A DNA stretch of 10,631 nucleotides from Pedobacter sp. (GCA_004295885.1 SEDG01000059.1:1-10631), one strand, 5' to 3'. Shown: positions 1 through 7,803, numbered from the stretch's first letter. Made by a program: numbers and translations. Notes: generated from the sequence alone by a model not told the origin.

Positions 1-1
1 A

Positions 2-649
2 TTGAAGAATTGGAAAAAAGAGCTGGCAAAAGATAAAATGACAAAGGCGCAAAGAAATATCAATATTATTATGATGCTTTTATTTAGCGCCTATGCCATT
101 TATAGTATCATTTATAATAGTGCGAGCATATTTTTTATCATTTACTTATTCTGGTTTGATGAATTGATACGAAATATTTCTTTGCTCATCCAAGTGAAGA
201 TGCATCGAGAAGACCTCAGAAATCCCAGGGAGTTTACCAGGCAAAAAGCCATCAACAATATTAAAACGCGGTTTTTCTTTCTTTTTATTTATTCTGTTTT
301 TATTGTACTAGTATTCGGATTGTTCTTCCATTTAGCACAAGACGAAAAAGATGCTTTGGTCAAAAACGTGCAAATTTTTATGTTCCATGATATTGCGTTT
401 AATGTTTGTTTAATGATAGCAATTGTGCGAGAAATCCTTCAAATTAGGTCCACATCATTACATAGGTATGAGGCAATACCAACGTTTAACGCCATGAGTG
501 GGAATTTAATAACCTTACATTTATCTATAATTTTTGGCGCTTTTCTGTGGGCGTTTACTAGCGGCAAATTTGTAAACTTTAGTTTTAGTTTAGGTGCACT
601 TAATAAATATGCCATTATCTTATGCAACGCGATGAATTTTTGCATTTAG
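2..649 (+). CDS. Multi-pass membrane protein, DUF6498-like; 5' end uncertain, 3' end apparently replaced
   Basis: The reading frame is open to the left edge. A TTG at position 2 could start it, but ATG at 38 is an equally possible start and an upstream start cannot be excluded. It is strongly hydrophobic, with likely transmembrane segments near residues 20-38, 40-52, 90-110, 128-143 and 168-186. The segment WFDELIRNISLLIQVK after helix 2 and MSGNLITLHLSIIFGA near the C-terminus resemble DUF6498 proteins, a membrane family of unknown function; this assignment is from memory and tentative. The last residues (after LNKYAIIL, about residue 208) stop looking like a membrane protein and are out-of-frame translation of the glycosyltransferase that begins at 622, with a 28-base overlap. 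I infer that the natural C-terminal 20 or so residues are lost. No function can be assigned. Confidence 0.6.
   Translation: MKNWKKELAKDKMTKAQRNINIIMMLLFSAYAIYSIIYNSASIFFIIYLFWFDELIRNISLLIQVKMHREDLRNPREFTRQKAINNIKTRFFFLFIYSVFIVLVFGLFFHLAQDEKDALVKNVQIFMFHDIAFNVCLMIAIVREILQIRSTSLHRYEAIPTFNAMSGNLITLHLSIIFGAFLWAFTSGKFVNFSFSLGALNKYAIILCNAMNFCI
605..622. other. Putative deletion or assembly junction between two truncated genes
   Basis: Reading the upstream frame, membrane-protein-like sequence continues through LNKYAIIL (about 599-622) and then becomes nonsense. Reading the downstream frame, family-like sequence starts at about HYLMQRDEF (613 onward), directly after stop codons at 601-606. The two coding fragments therefore meet within roughly 15 bases, each lacking its expected end. 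A single deletion removing the 3' end of one gene and the 5' end of the next would produce this; so would a mis-joined contig. The sequence alone does not tell them apart. Confidence 0.45.
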
Positions 650-2055
650 ACCAAGCCAAACATTTAGCTTGGGGATTTCATTCTGTCCCGCCAGTAATTT
701 CTTGGATTTCTTGGCTCATCCTTCAACTAGGTAATTCCGTTTTCTGGATTAAGTTTTTCCCTGCCTTATTTGGCGCATTGACCATCCTTATAGTTTGGAA
801 AACGATTAAAAGTTTAAAAGGAGGTTTATTCGCTTGCATATTAGCAGCCACAGGTTTGTTGTGCTCAGTTTTATTGAGGATAAATATTCTCTATCAACCC
901 AATTCTTTAGATATTTTATGTTGGACGTTAATTTACTTTACGTTAATTCGTTTCATTCAAACTAATAATTACAAGTGGTTGTACTTTCTAGCCATCAGCT
1001 TTGCCATTGGATTTTTAAACAAATACAACATTGTTTTTTGCATTTTGGGATTAGTACCTGCGCTGTTATTAACTAAACACCGAGCGTTATTCTTAAAAGC
1101 ACAATTTTATTACGCTATACTTTTAGCATTGGCAATGATAAGTCCGAACTTGATTTGGCAATTTCAGAACGATTTTCCTGTATTGAAACACATGAAAGAA
1201 TTGGCCGATACACAGTTAGTTCATGTAAATAGAATGGATTTTTTAAAAGAACAGGTTTTCTTTTTTATTGGTTCCATCTTCATTCTTATCTCAGCTTTCA
1301 TTTCTTTCTTCAGCTATGCTCCGTTTAAACCCTATCGTTTTTTAGTTGCTGTTTATATTTTTACGATAGGCTTATTTATCTACTTTAAAGCGAAGGATTA
1401 CTATGCAATTGGCTTATATCCAATCTTCTTCGCTTTTGGTGCTGTTTATCTAAGTTTGTTATTGGAAAAAGGCTGGAAGTTTTATTTGCGCTATTTGGCT
1501 TTTGCGATTATCTTATTTTTCTTTTATGGCTTGCTAAAAACATCAATGCCAATATATACGCCAGAAACCTATGTAAAGAATGCCGAAGAACATAAACCAT
1601 TTAGTGAGCATACTTGGGAAGATGGCAAAAAACATCCAATTTCTCAAGATTTTGCAGATATGTTAGGTTGGAAAGAGTTAGCAGCTAAAACTGATTCCAT
1701 CTATAACAGCATCCCTGATAAAAACAGCATTTTTATCCTTTGTGATAATTATGGCCAAACTGGGGCGATAAATTATTACTCTAAAATAAAAGGTTTACAG
1801 GCCAACTCATTTACTGATGATTATTTAAACTGGCTAGATTTAGATAAAGAGATAAAAACAGTCATTAGGATTAAGACTTTAGATAATTTAGGTTCTACTA
1901 GGGATTTAGCTTTATTTGAAACTGTAAAACAAGTTGGTACTGTAGAAAACAAATATGCGAGGGAAAAGGGAACTCAAATCCTTTTGTTAACTAAGCCAAA
2001 AGTTGACCTGGCCAAACTATTAAAGAAAGAAAGAGCCGCAGGAAATTTAGAGTAA
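622..2055 (+). CDS. Membrane glycosyltransferase, GT39/ArnT-like (PMT_2 type), N-terminally truncated
   Basis: This is an integral membrane glycosyltransferase of the GT-C fold, expected to transfer a sugar from a polyprenyl-phosphate donor to an envelope acceptor on the outer face of the inner membrane; donor and acceptor cannot be read from sequence. Residues 3-5 (RDE), followed by FLHLDQAKHLAWG, form the acidic catalytic-loop motif that normally follows transmembrane helix 1. SVPPVISWISW then starts the next helix. About eight more helices extend to residue 305, including KAKDYYAIGLYP (256-267), typical of this group. A soluble C-terminal domain covers about 310-477. Relatives are usually around 500 residues and carry a hydrophobic helix of 25-35 residues before the RDE motif. 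Here the frame is blocked by two TAA codons at 601-606, so that helix is missing. The gene may be a pseudogene, or the junction may be an assembly fault. Family assignment is good; activity is doubtful. Confidence 0.8.
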   Translation: MQRDEFLHLDQAKHLAWGFHSVPPVISWISWLILQLGNSVFWIKFFPALFGALTILIVWKTIKSLKGGLFACILAATGLLCSVLLRINILYQPNSLDILCWTLIYFTLIRFIQTNNYKWLYFLAISFAIGFLNKYNIVFCILGLVPALLLTKHRALFLKAQFYYAILLALAMISPNLIWQFQNDFPVLKHMKELADTQLVHVNRMDFLKEQVFFFIGSIFILISAFISFFSYAPFKPYRFLVAVYIFTIGLFIYFKAKDYYAIGLYPIFFAFGAVYLSLLLEKGWKFYLRYLAFAIILFFFYGLLKTSMPIYTPETYVKNAEEHKPFSEHTWEDGKKHPISQDFADMLGWKELAAKTDSIYNSIPDKNSIFILCDNYGQTGAINYYSKIKGLQANSFTDDYLNWLDLDKEIKTVIRIKTLDNLGSTRDLALFETVKQVGTVENKYAREKGTQILLLTKPKVDLAKLLKKERAAGNLE

Positions 2056-2059
2056 CTAA

Positions 2060-2092
2060 TTGATATTCATTTCTTAAACCTAAATAAATTTG
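2060..2092 (+). promoter_or_regulatory. Bacteroidota-type promoter for the DoxX gene
   Basis: TAAATTTG at 2085-2092 matches the Bacteroidota -7 consensus TAnnTTTG exactly. A TTG at 2060-2062 lies 22 bases upstream, at the long end of the accepted spacing for the -33 element. It falls just after the glycosyltransferase stop codon (2053-2055), so the DoxX gene probably has its own promoter. Identified by motif only. Confidence 0.4.
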
Positions 2093-2132
2093 CAAATCTC
2101 AATAATTTTTGTAACTTCATATGGCTTAAAAA

Positions 2133-2138
2133 AGGAGG
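2133..2138 (+). promoter_or_regulatory. Strong Shine-Dalgarno sequence (AGGAGG)
   Basis: AGGAGG is placed 6 bases before the ATG at 2145. Strong Shine-Dalgarno sites are uncommon in Bacteroidota, where most genes lack one, so this both fixes the start codon and suggests efficient translation of the DoxX protein. Confidence 0.65.
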
Positions 2139-2144
2139 TTTATC

Positions 2145-2588
2145 ATGAACGTTATCCAAAAAGTTGAGCATTGGGGCGATGCCCATCACGCAAAATGGTT
2201 AGATGTTGTTCGCATCGTATTAGGCTTAATAATTTTTACTAAAGGGATTTCGCTAATTAGCGATACAGGTCCGCAACAAGAACTCTTGTTAAAAAGCAGT
2301 GTTTTTGGTTTTTCAGAAATGATGTCTAGTGTTGCTATTCATTTGGTGGCTTTTGCACATTTGGTTGGTGGTATTCTAATCACCATCGGTTTGGTCACTC
2401 GGTTTGCAGTAGTCATCCAAATACCGATTTTAATTTGCGCCATACTATTTGTGAATATTTCAAATGGATTTTCAGGTTTGAATTCAGAATTGTGGCTTTC
2501 CGTTATAGTTTTATTTCTTTTGGTTTTATTTTGGGTTGTAGGCTCAGGTCCATTCTCTGTAGACCAGCAAATGAGAAAAAGGCGATAG
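2145..2588 (+). CDS. DoxX family membrane protein
   Basis: A 147-residue inner-membrane protein with four predicted helices at about 20-38, 62-82, 87-105 and 115-134, the standard DoxX layout and length. The family signature is visible in the second and third helices: AHLVGGILITIGLVTRFA (71-88) followed by IQIPILICAI. The N-terminus has a short histidine-containing segment (HWGDAHHAKW), and the C-terminus ends in a basic tail (MRKRR) expected on the cytoplasmic side. DoxX proteins are widespread small membrane proteins, some linked to redox or sulfur-stress functions, but the role of this one cannot be inferred. It stands alone: its own promoter and ribosome binding site lie upstream, and a convergent gene lies downstream. 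The start is fixed by AGGAGG six bases upstream. Confidence 0.88.
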   Translation: MNVIQKVEHWGDAHHAKWLDVVRIVLGLIIFTKGISLISDTGPQQELLLKSSVFGFSEMMSSVAIHLVAFAHLVGGILITIGLVTRFAVVIQIPILICAILFVNISNGFSGLNSELWLSVIVLFLLVLFWVVGSGPFSVDQQMRKRR

Positions 2589-2598
2589 TAAGAACTCG

Positions 2599-2629
2599 TA
2601 ACGAATAAACAGCATGTCATTATTCGTTA
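2599..2629. terminator. Perfect 10-bp inverted repeat between convergent genes; possible bidirectional terminator
   Basis: TAACGAATAA (2599-2608) and TTATTCGTTA (2620-2629) are exact reverse complements separated by 11 bases. The hairpin begins 10 bases after the DoxX stop and lies between two convergent genes, the expected place for a shared terminator. It is AT-rich and neither strand shows a proper U-run after the stem, so termination is an inference. A palindromic binding site is an alternative. Confidence 0.45.
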
Positions 2630-2684
2630 TAGATACAACTAACAATGATTAATCTCGGCTTCTTTTGTGTTGCAAAAGTGTAGT

Positions 2685-3200
2685 TTACACCTTCTTGTAG
2701 AGGATAATTTTTGCTAAAAGGCGATATAACAAAAATGTTGGTGCAAGGGTGAAAAATATAGGAACTATAATAAAAATATAAAGTGAATTGGTATCATCCT
2801 TCAAGCAATAGCTAACAACAAAATATAAAATACAGTTCATCAAAAGACCACATATCGCCCCTGCTATTTTATTCTTAAAGCCCCAATAGCCCAAAATAAT
2901 TGCACTGATTGTACTTACTACATACCACACCTCACTTGAAATACTCCAAATGGGGCCAATAGAACCTAACACCGTAATAGCGGTTGCAGATAGGATTTGT
3001 AGGTACTCCTTTTTTTCCTTATCCATCCTCTTGTAAAACGATGTTTTATCTTGGTCCATAATATCGCTTAGGTTTCCTGAGGGCTGTTCCCCAAAATCGC
3101 CATTGGTTAAAAAGTTTATATAATTATTTAATTTATTACCTCTAGAAGAGTAACTTGTATTGATGCGTTCAATTTCGTTGATTGAGAGTGTAGTTTTCAT
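2685..3200 (-). CDS. Hypothetical membrane protein, four predicted helices
   Basis: I do not recognise this 171-residue protein. The first 65 residues are polar and probably cytoplasmic, rich in Asn, Ser, Asp and Lys, ending in a charged stretch (YKRMDKEKKEYLQ, 56-68). Four hydrophobic segments follow at about 66-84, 90-107, 112-132 and 139-165, with basic residues in the loop near 109-111 and a basic C-terminus (KIILYKKV). The charge pattern suits an inner-membrane protein with a cytoplasmic N-terminus. Its ATG lies 5 bases after the stop codon of the AsmA-like gene on the same strand, so the two are almost certainly co-transcribed. No clear ribosome binding site is visible. Composition is similar to the neighbours, giving no sign of recent transfer. 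Function unknown; a role linked to the AsmA protein is only a guess from position. Confidence 0.7.
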   Translation of the reverse strand: MKTTLSINEIERINTSYSSRGNKLNNYINFLTNGDFGEQPSGNLSDIMDQDKTSFYKRMDKEKKEYLQILSATAITVLGSIGPIWSISSEVWYVVSTISAIILGYWGFKNKIAGAICGLLMNCILYFVVSYCLKDDTNSLYIFIIVPIFFTLAPTFLLYRLLAKIILYKKV

Positions 3201-3205
3201 GATAT

Positions 3206-5785
3206 TTATGGATTAGATTTCTTTCCAAACAGCCCTTTTAGTTTATTGCCAATCTCTGTAGTGGTTTTTTCTAGCGCCTTCTTTTTTAGGGTATCTACTT
3301 TTTCTTGAGCCTTGGCTTGCAACTCGGCTTTCTTTTCAGCAACAATTGCACTTACTGCAGATTTTGCAGTTCCATCTCCAGCACCATATTTCAATTTGAT
3401 AGTAGGTTTTAAAAATGTTCCGCCTAAAACTGCATTAATTTTCACCGTTTCGCCCATAGATAGATTTGTCCCTGCTTTGCTGTTTAAGCTAGCAATCATC
3501 GCATTTGCGGCATTATTTGCACTTGCGCCAAGCATCGCCCTTGGCACATTTAAAGCTAGATTATAATCCATACTTTGGTCTATACCATTAGAACCCGCCA
3601 CATTCATGACAACTCCCTTTGCCTTAATATCAAAAGGAGATACATTTAAACGACCATTGGCAATCCTGAATTTTGTTAACACATTATTCAATTCTATTTT
3701 CTTCATATCAGCGGAGCCCAAAGCTGCTGCTAATTTATTTACAGGCTCAAAACCTTCTACTAATGCCTGAATGATATTTGTTAAACCTTCAGCATTTATC
3801 GAAGAATAAATAGGCATCATATTTTGGTCTAAATCTGAGTCGAATTTTAAGTTTGTAGAAAACGTGCCTTTAGTGAACTTAGCAACTGGCGCTAATAACT
3901 TGATGGTATTAAAAGCATTAAATGCTTGTTGTATATCCATTTTTTCTATACCAAAATCAATATCTACTTTTGGTTTTTTAGGGTTAACGGTAGCATAAGA
4001 ACCATTCATTTTTACAGTTCCTGCCAACATATTTAAAGCCATATCTTTAAAATACACGGTTTTGTCTTTTACCAGTAAAGCGCCTTTCGCATTGCTGATG
4101 TCATACTTATCGTAATTTACCTTGGCCGCTGTTACGCCCAAATTAAAATCGATATTTGCTGGGACTTCAAAAACTGTCATTTTAGAGTCGGTTGATTTGG
4201 TTTCGGCAGTAGCTTTTGGCGGCCCCATTAACTCATTCACATCTATTAAGTTAGATCTTAGATTGAAATTTCCTTTTAACAATTGATTTTTCTTGAAGAT
4301 GTAACTCAAGTAATTATTAATTGTGCCGTTAGCTGCAAAATCACTTTTACCAACTTTGGCAACCAGATTACTTAGCGTTATATTTTGCGGACTAAAACTC
4401 ATCTTTGCCGATGGCACGCTAACTGGCATTGGAACATTTTTACCAGTGTAAATAAAGTTACTTGCCTGCATTTGGCCGCTTGCTTTAAACTCTTGATACT
4501 GACCTTTATCAATTGAAGATCTACGGCCAGCTGCTTGTACATCTGCGTTTAAAAGACCCGTTAACGTCATGTCCTTCATCGGGAAAATAGCCGTAAGTTG
4601 TTTCAAGTCTAAGTTTCCCTTCAAAGCCATGTCAATAAATGGATCTGTGATTGGGTTTTTAACTAACAAACGACCATCAATTGGTGCTGCACCAAATTCT
4701 AAATGGAAAGCTGGGACGTTTATTAAAGTATTGTCTAAAACCCCATCAGGATTAGAAATAGTAGATTTAACTTGGATATTATTTATAGCCGATGGCAAAG
4801 AAGGATATTTAATCTTACCGTTTTCAATAGCCAGATTGACATTAAAAGCAGGAATGGATTTATCATTATATGTACCCTTCGCAGTTCCATTCATTGCAAA
4901 TTTTCCTGTGGCTTCTAAAACCTTAAAATTAGCTGAATAGATGGCCGGAACTAAAGAAAGAAAGTTTTTCAAATCGGATTTTTGCGCATCAAATTTAAAA
5001 TCCATCACCATGTCATTCTCATTTGGCATTGCTAAATAACCAACAGCAGAAAGCAGTAGTTCATTTAGCTTAATTTTATTTTCGCCAAATGTGAATTTCA
5101 TCTGTTTCATGTCAATATCCAATGGCAGCTCAGCATCTAATTTTACCTTATTTAAATAAGGAATTCCTCCATATTTAATTGTTAGCGTTTCAATATCAGA
5201 TTGAGTATTTAGAGTGAATATATCTTGAGTAAAATCGCCCTTACCAGTATGGTTTAAATTTTCGGCTTCCATAAAAAAGCCCAGAGAAGCATCATCATAA
5301 GTGATTTTACCTTTTTCAATCGTATACTTTTGTAAAGCTGCCTTGAAGGTTTTTTTCACAGTGTCAACTTCGGTTGTTGAGCTGTCTGGTTTCATGATAT
5401 CCCAATTAACTTTACCACTCTTTAATACTTTGGCATAAATGGTTGGCTCGTCTAAATCAATGGAATTGATTTCATAAGATTTCCCTTTAATTACACTTAT
5501 TAAGTTCAGGTTTAAAGTTAATTGCTTGATGTTCGCTAAGGTATCTGTCGCAAAACTATCAGTCCCCACAATGGTAATATCGCGTAATTTTATCCCCAAA
5601 TTGGGGAAAGTGCTAATTAGGCTTACGTCAAATTCCCCGAAATCTACCTTAGCATTTACCTTATCATTAATGGCAGATTTAGCTTTCAGAACAATTTCCT
5701 TCTTAAAAAAAAGGGGAATAACAGCAGCTGCAGCTAATAATACAAAAAATGAAATGGCGATCGTGATAGCTATTTTCTTGAGCAT
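3206..5785 (-). CDS. AsmA-like envelope protein
   Basis: A large 859-residue protein anchored by one N-terminal helix (residues 4-27, after MLKK), with the rest in the periplasm. The first region, including FGEFDVSLISTFPNLGIKL and the following DITIVG, is typical of AsmA-family N-termini in Bacteroidota. The long middle consists of repeating beta-strand-like segments with many G-x-L/N-x-D-V patterns, as in AsmA, TamB and YhdP proteins. The AsmA C-terminal-type domain lies at about 600-800. The last 50 residues are a basic, Ala/Lys-rich probable coiled coil ending in KGLFGKKSNP. Members of this superfamily form long lipid-binding beta grooves thought to move phospholipids between inner and outer membrane, or to influence outer-membrane assembly; that role is known for the enterobacterial proteins and inferred here. 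First gene of a two-gene unit, divergent from the M28 peptidase. Length is normal for Bacteroidota AsmA proteins. Confidence 0.87.
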   Translation of the reverse strand: MLKKIAITIAISFFVLLAAAAVIPLFFKKEIVLKAKSAINDKVNAKVDFGEFDVSLISTFPNLGIKLRDITIVGTDSFATDTLANIKQLTLNLNLISVIKGKSYEINSIDLDEPTIYAKVLKSGKVNWDIMKPDSSTTEVDTVKKTFKAALQKYTIEKGKITYDDASLGFFMEAENLNHTGKGDFTQDIFTLNTQSDIETLTIKYGGIPYLNKVKLDAELPLDIDMKQMKFTFGENKIKLNELLLSAVGYLAMPNENDMVMDFKFDAQKSDLKNFLSLVPAIYSANFKVLEATGKFAMNGTAKGTYNDKSIPAFNVNLAIENGKIKYPSLPSAINNIQVKSTISNPDGVLDNTLINVPAFHLEFGAAPIDGRLLVKNPITDPFIDMALKGNLDLKQLTAIFPMKDMTLTGLLNADVQAAGRRSSIDKGQYQEFKASGQMQASNFIYTGKNVPMPVSVPSAKMSFSPQNITLSNLVAKVGKSDFAANGTINNYLSYIFKKNQLLKGNFNLRSNLIDVNELMGPPKATAETKSTDSKMTVFEVPANIDFNLGVTAAKVNYDKYDISNAKGALLVKDKTVYFKDMALNMLAGTVKMNGSYATVNPKKPKVDIDFGIEKMDIQQAFNAFNTIKLLAPVAKFTKGTFSTNLKFDSDLDQNMMPIYSSINAEGLTNIIQALVEGFEPVNKLAAALGSADMKKIELNNVLTKFRIANGRLNVSPFDIKAKGVVMNVAGSNGIDQSMDYNLALNVPRAMLGASANNAANAMIASLNSKAGTNLSMGETVKINAVLGGTFLKPTIKLKYGAGDGTAKSAVSAIVAEKKAELQAKAQEKVDTLKKKALEKTTTEIGNKLKGLFGKKSNP

Positions 5786-5922
5786 AATATTTTTGACGAT
5801 AATTTTCTACTATGTAAGACAATTAGTGAGCCAAGCAATTAGGCAACATAAATTCACAGGTTGCACGATTTGATATTATTTTTCACAATAAACTTATTAC
5901 CTTTCGGTTTTACAATCGACCT
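5786..5922. promoter_or_regulatory. Divergent intergenic region with weak promoter-like elements
   Basis: This 137-base gap must hold promoters for both the AsmA-like gene (leftward) and the M28 peptidase (rightward). Leftward, TAAGTTTA (5896-5889 on the minus strand) matches seven of eight positions of TAnnTTTG, with a TTG 16 bases upstream (5915-5913). Rightward, TACCTTTC (5898-5905) also matches seven of eight positions, but lies only about 17 bases from the ATG at 5923. Neither is convincing alone, and the two overlap. Confidence 0.28.
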
Positions 5923-7626
5923 ATGAAAAATCTCATTTTATTTGCCTTAATCTTATCGTTCTTCAGCGCTTCCTCACAAACTCAAACTGCTAATTATTTT
6001 AACCTCACACGGGCTAATTTTAATGAGAAAAACGCATATGAAACTACTGCTTTTGTAGAAAAATATTTCAGAATACCAGGAAATACTGGTTTTAATGCAA
6101 GTATCCACCATGTGGAAGACATATTAAAAAACGCTGGTTTCGTTGAACAAAAAAACAATGAGTTTGAGGCTCCAATGACCTATCGCATTGAAAAACGTCC
6201 AATGAATAGAAATACTTGGGAACCAGTAAATGCAAATGTAACTATAGTTGGCGAGTCGTTGCCGCTGATTGCATTTCAAACCAATCGCAACATGATTCCA
6301 ATTAACTGTCCATCAACACCTGTTGAAGGAATTACTGCAGAAGTGATTTTTGTAGGTAAAGGCGCTGCTGCAGATTTGGAAGGGAAAGATTTGAAAGGAA
6401 AAATCGTTTTTGCGGATGCTGCTGCAGGAAGGTTAATCTCTATAGCTACAAAAGCTGGTGCAGTTGGCGTTATGGGTTATTCTGTTCCAAAATATAATCA
6501 ACCAGAAAAGTACCAAACTTCTATTTCATTTGGAAGTATGCCAGCGAACGCGACAATCTGGTCGTTGTTTTTATCTTATGGGGTGAAAGAAAAATTAAAA
6601 GCTGCTTGTTTAAAAGGAAAAGTAGAATTAAAAGTTAACATCGAAACTAAGATTTATCAAGCTGAAGAATTAACCATTGTTGCAAACGTAAAAGGAAGCG
6701 TGAAACCTGATGAGCGTTTTGTTTATAGCGCTCACGTACAAGAACCAGGAGCGAATGACAATGCAACTGGCGTTGGTACTTTGGCAGAAATGGCAAGGGT
6801 AACTGCTACATTAATTAAATCTGGCAAATTAAAACCTCAACGCACTTTAACATTTCTATGGGGTGATGAAATTGTATCTACCAGACGATATATTACTGAA
6901 GACACCGCAAGAGCAAAAGGAATTTTATGGGGGATGAGTTTAGATATGGTTGGCGAAAACACCGAAAAAACAGGCGGCACCTTCTTATTGGAGAAAATGC
7001 CAGACCCTTCTGCAATTTGGACTCGTGGAACAGACAAACACAGTGAATGGGGTGCTGGCGATGTAAAAGAAAAAGACCTTTTCCCTCATTATTACAATGA
7101 TTTCATTTTTGACATCTGCAAAACGCAGGGCAAGTTTGCTAATTGGGAAGTTAATTACAACCCTTTTGAAGGAGGAAGTGACCATACTCCTTTTTTACAG
7201 AATAAAATTCCTGGTTTATTAATGTGGCATTTTACAGATGTTTTTTACCACACTGATAACGATAGAATTGATGCAGTTTCTGCTAAAACAATGAAAAATG
7301 TGGGAGTTTCTGCATTAACGGCGGCTTATACTTTAGTAACTGCTGATGAAAATACGGCGTCTGCTACCGTTGCTCAAGTTAAAAATGATGCCTTAGTTCG
7401 CTTAAAGACAGAGTTTGAATTAAGTAAAAAGGCTATCGCCGAAGGAAAATCTGCTAATGATGAAAAACATATTGTTGAAGTTTGGGGTAAATATTATACC
7501 GATGCATTGGCAACAATCGGAACAATGGCTGTAGCCCCAAAAACCACTAGAATAGGTTCTACAATTAAAGTTGCAGTTTTGGCTATCGAAAAACAGACTC
7601 AAGCATATTTACATGAGTTAAAGTAG
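5923..7626 (+). CDS. Secreted M28-family zinc metallopeptidase with PA domain
   Basis: A 567-residue exported peptidase. Residues 1-19 form a signal peptide with cleavage probably after SASSQ; there is no lipobox cysteine, so it should be soluble in the periplasm or secreted. A PA (protease-associated) domain lies at about 130-230 (VEGITAEVIFVGKG, DLKGKIVFADAAAG, AGAVGVMGY). The catalytic domain follows. Probable metal ligands are H271 (SAHVQEPGAND), D279 (bridging), E316 (WGDE), D341 (SLDMVGE) and H443 (YHTDNDRID); the family motif GGSDHTPF is at 417-424. M28 enzymes are mainly aminopeptidases or carboxypeptidases using two zinc ions; substrate cannot be predicted. Two positions differ from the textbook family: the aspartate two residues after the first His is Gln (H-V-Q), and the general-base Glu of the EE pair is Asp (D315). 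The ligand set is complete, so activity is likely. The C-terminal 90 residues look helical. Transcribed alone. Confidence 0.88.
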   Translation: MKNLILFALILSFFSASSQTQTANYFNLTRANFNEKNAYETTAFVEKYFRIPGNTGFNASIHHVEDILKNAGFVEQKNNEFEAPMTYRIEKRPMNRNTWEPVNANVTIVGESLPLIAFQTNRNMIPINCPSTPVEGITAEVIFVGKGAAADLEGKDLKGKIVFADAAAGRLISIATKAGAVGVMGYSVPKYNQPEKYQTSISFGSMPANATIWSLFLSYGVKEKLKAACLKGKVELKVNIETKIYQAEELTIVANVKGSVKPDERFVYSAHVQEPGANDNATGVGTLAEMARVTATLIKSGKLKPQRTLTFLWGDEIVSTRRYITEDTARAKGILWGMSLDMVGENTEKTGGTFLLEKMPDPSAIWTRGTDKHSEWGAGDVKEKDLFPHYYNDFIFDICKTQGKFANWEVNYNPFEGGSDHTPFLQNKIPGLLMWHFTDVFYHTDNDRIDAVSAKTMKNVGVSALTAAYTLVTADENTASATVAQVKNDALVRLKTEFELSKKAIAEGKSANDEKHIVEVWGKYYTDALATIGTMAVAPKTTRIGSTIKVAVLAIEKQTQAYLHELK

Positions 7627-7675
7627 TCTGGATTAGAATTTTTGGATGTGATGCCTTTAGGATTACCTAAGTTAT

Positions 7676-7747
7676 CGTCTTTGCAAGGCTCAGTTTTCAC
7701 AGGCAGAAGCAATCTCATTTCAGCTTTTTTTAATAATCGAAATGACG
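7676..7747. repeat. Degenerate REP-like intergenic repeat
   Basis: CGTCTTTGCAAGG (7676-7688) and GCAGAAGCAATCTCA (7703-7717), closing with CGAAATGACG (7738-7747), resemble a known type of interspersed repeat with the general form CGTCATTGCGAGG, then GAAGCAATCTC, then an inverted GACG end. The two blocks match that remembered form at about 11 of 13 and 12 of 14 positions. The outer CGTC/GACG ends are in inverted orientation. It fills the non-coding gap between the M28 peptidase and the thioesterase. Called from memory of the motif, without a genome-wide comparison. Confidence 0.45.
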
Positions 7748-7803
7748 TTTTACTAACCAATTTGCTTGACCAATTTCTTATCTTAGCTTAAATCTAAAAG
7801 CTT

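Noticed and set aside
439..645. Minus-strand 68-residue frame opposite the first membrane protein
   Set aside because: Antisense to a convincing membrane protein, with no recognisable features.
816..829. AAAAGGAGGTTTAT inside the glycosyltransferase, identical to the 14 bases holding the DoxX ribosome binding site (2130-2143)
   Set aside because: In the glycosyltransferase it encodes K-G-G-L within a normal stretch of protein and no start codon follows at a suitable distance; most likely coincidence.
4569..4940. Open frames on the plus strand opposite the AsmA-like gene (also 3312-3566 and 5526-5873)
   Set aside because: They are antisense to a well-supported long coding region, have no family resemblance and no start signals; shadows of the real gene.
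6837..7602. Minus-strand open frames within the M28 peptidase gene
   Set aside because: They overlap the catalytic domain coding sequence on the opposite strand and have low-complexity, unfamiliar translations.
7656..7671. Terminator after the M28 peptidase (short TTAGG/CCTAA-type stem with loop ATTA)
   Set aside because: Only five pairs plus a G-U wobble, 30 bases after the stop codon and without a U-run; too weak to call.
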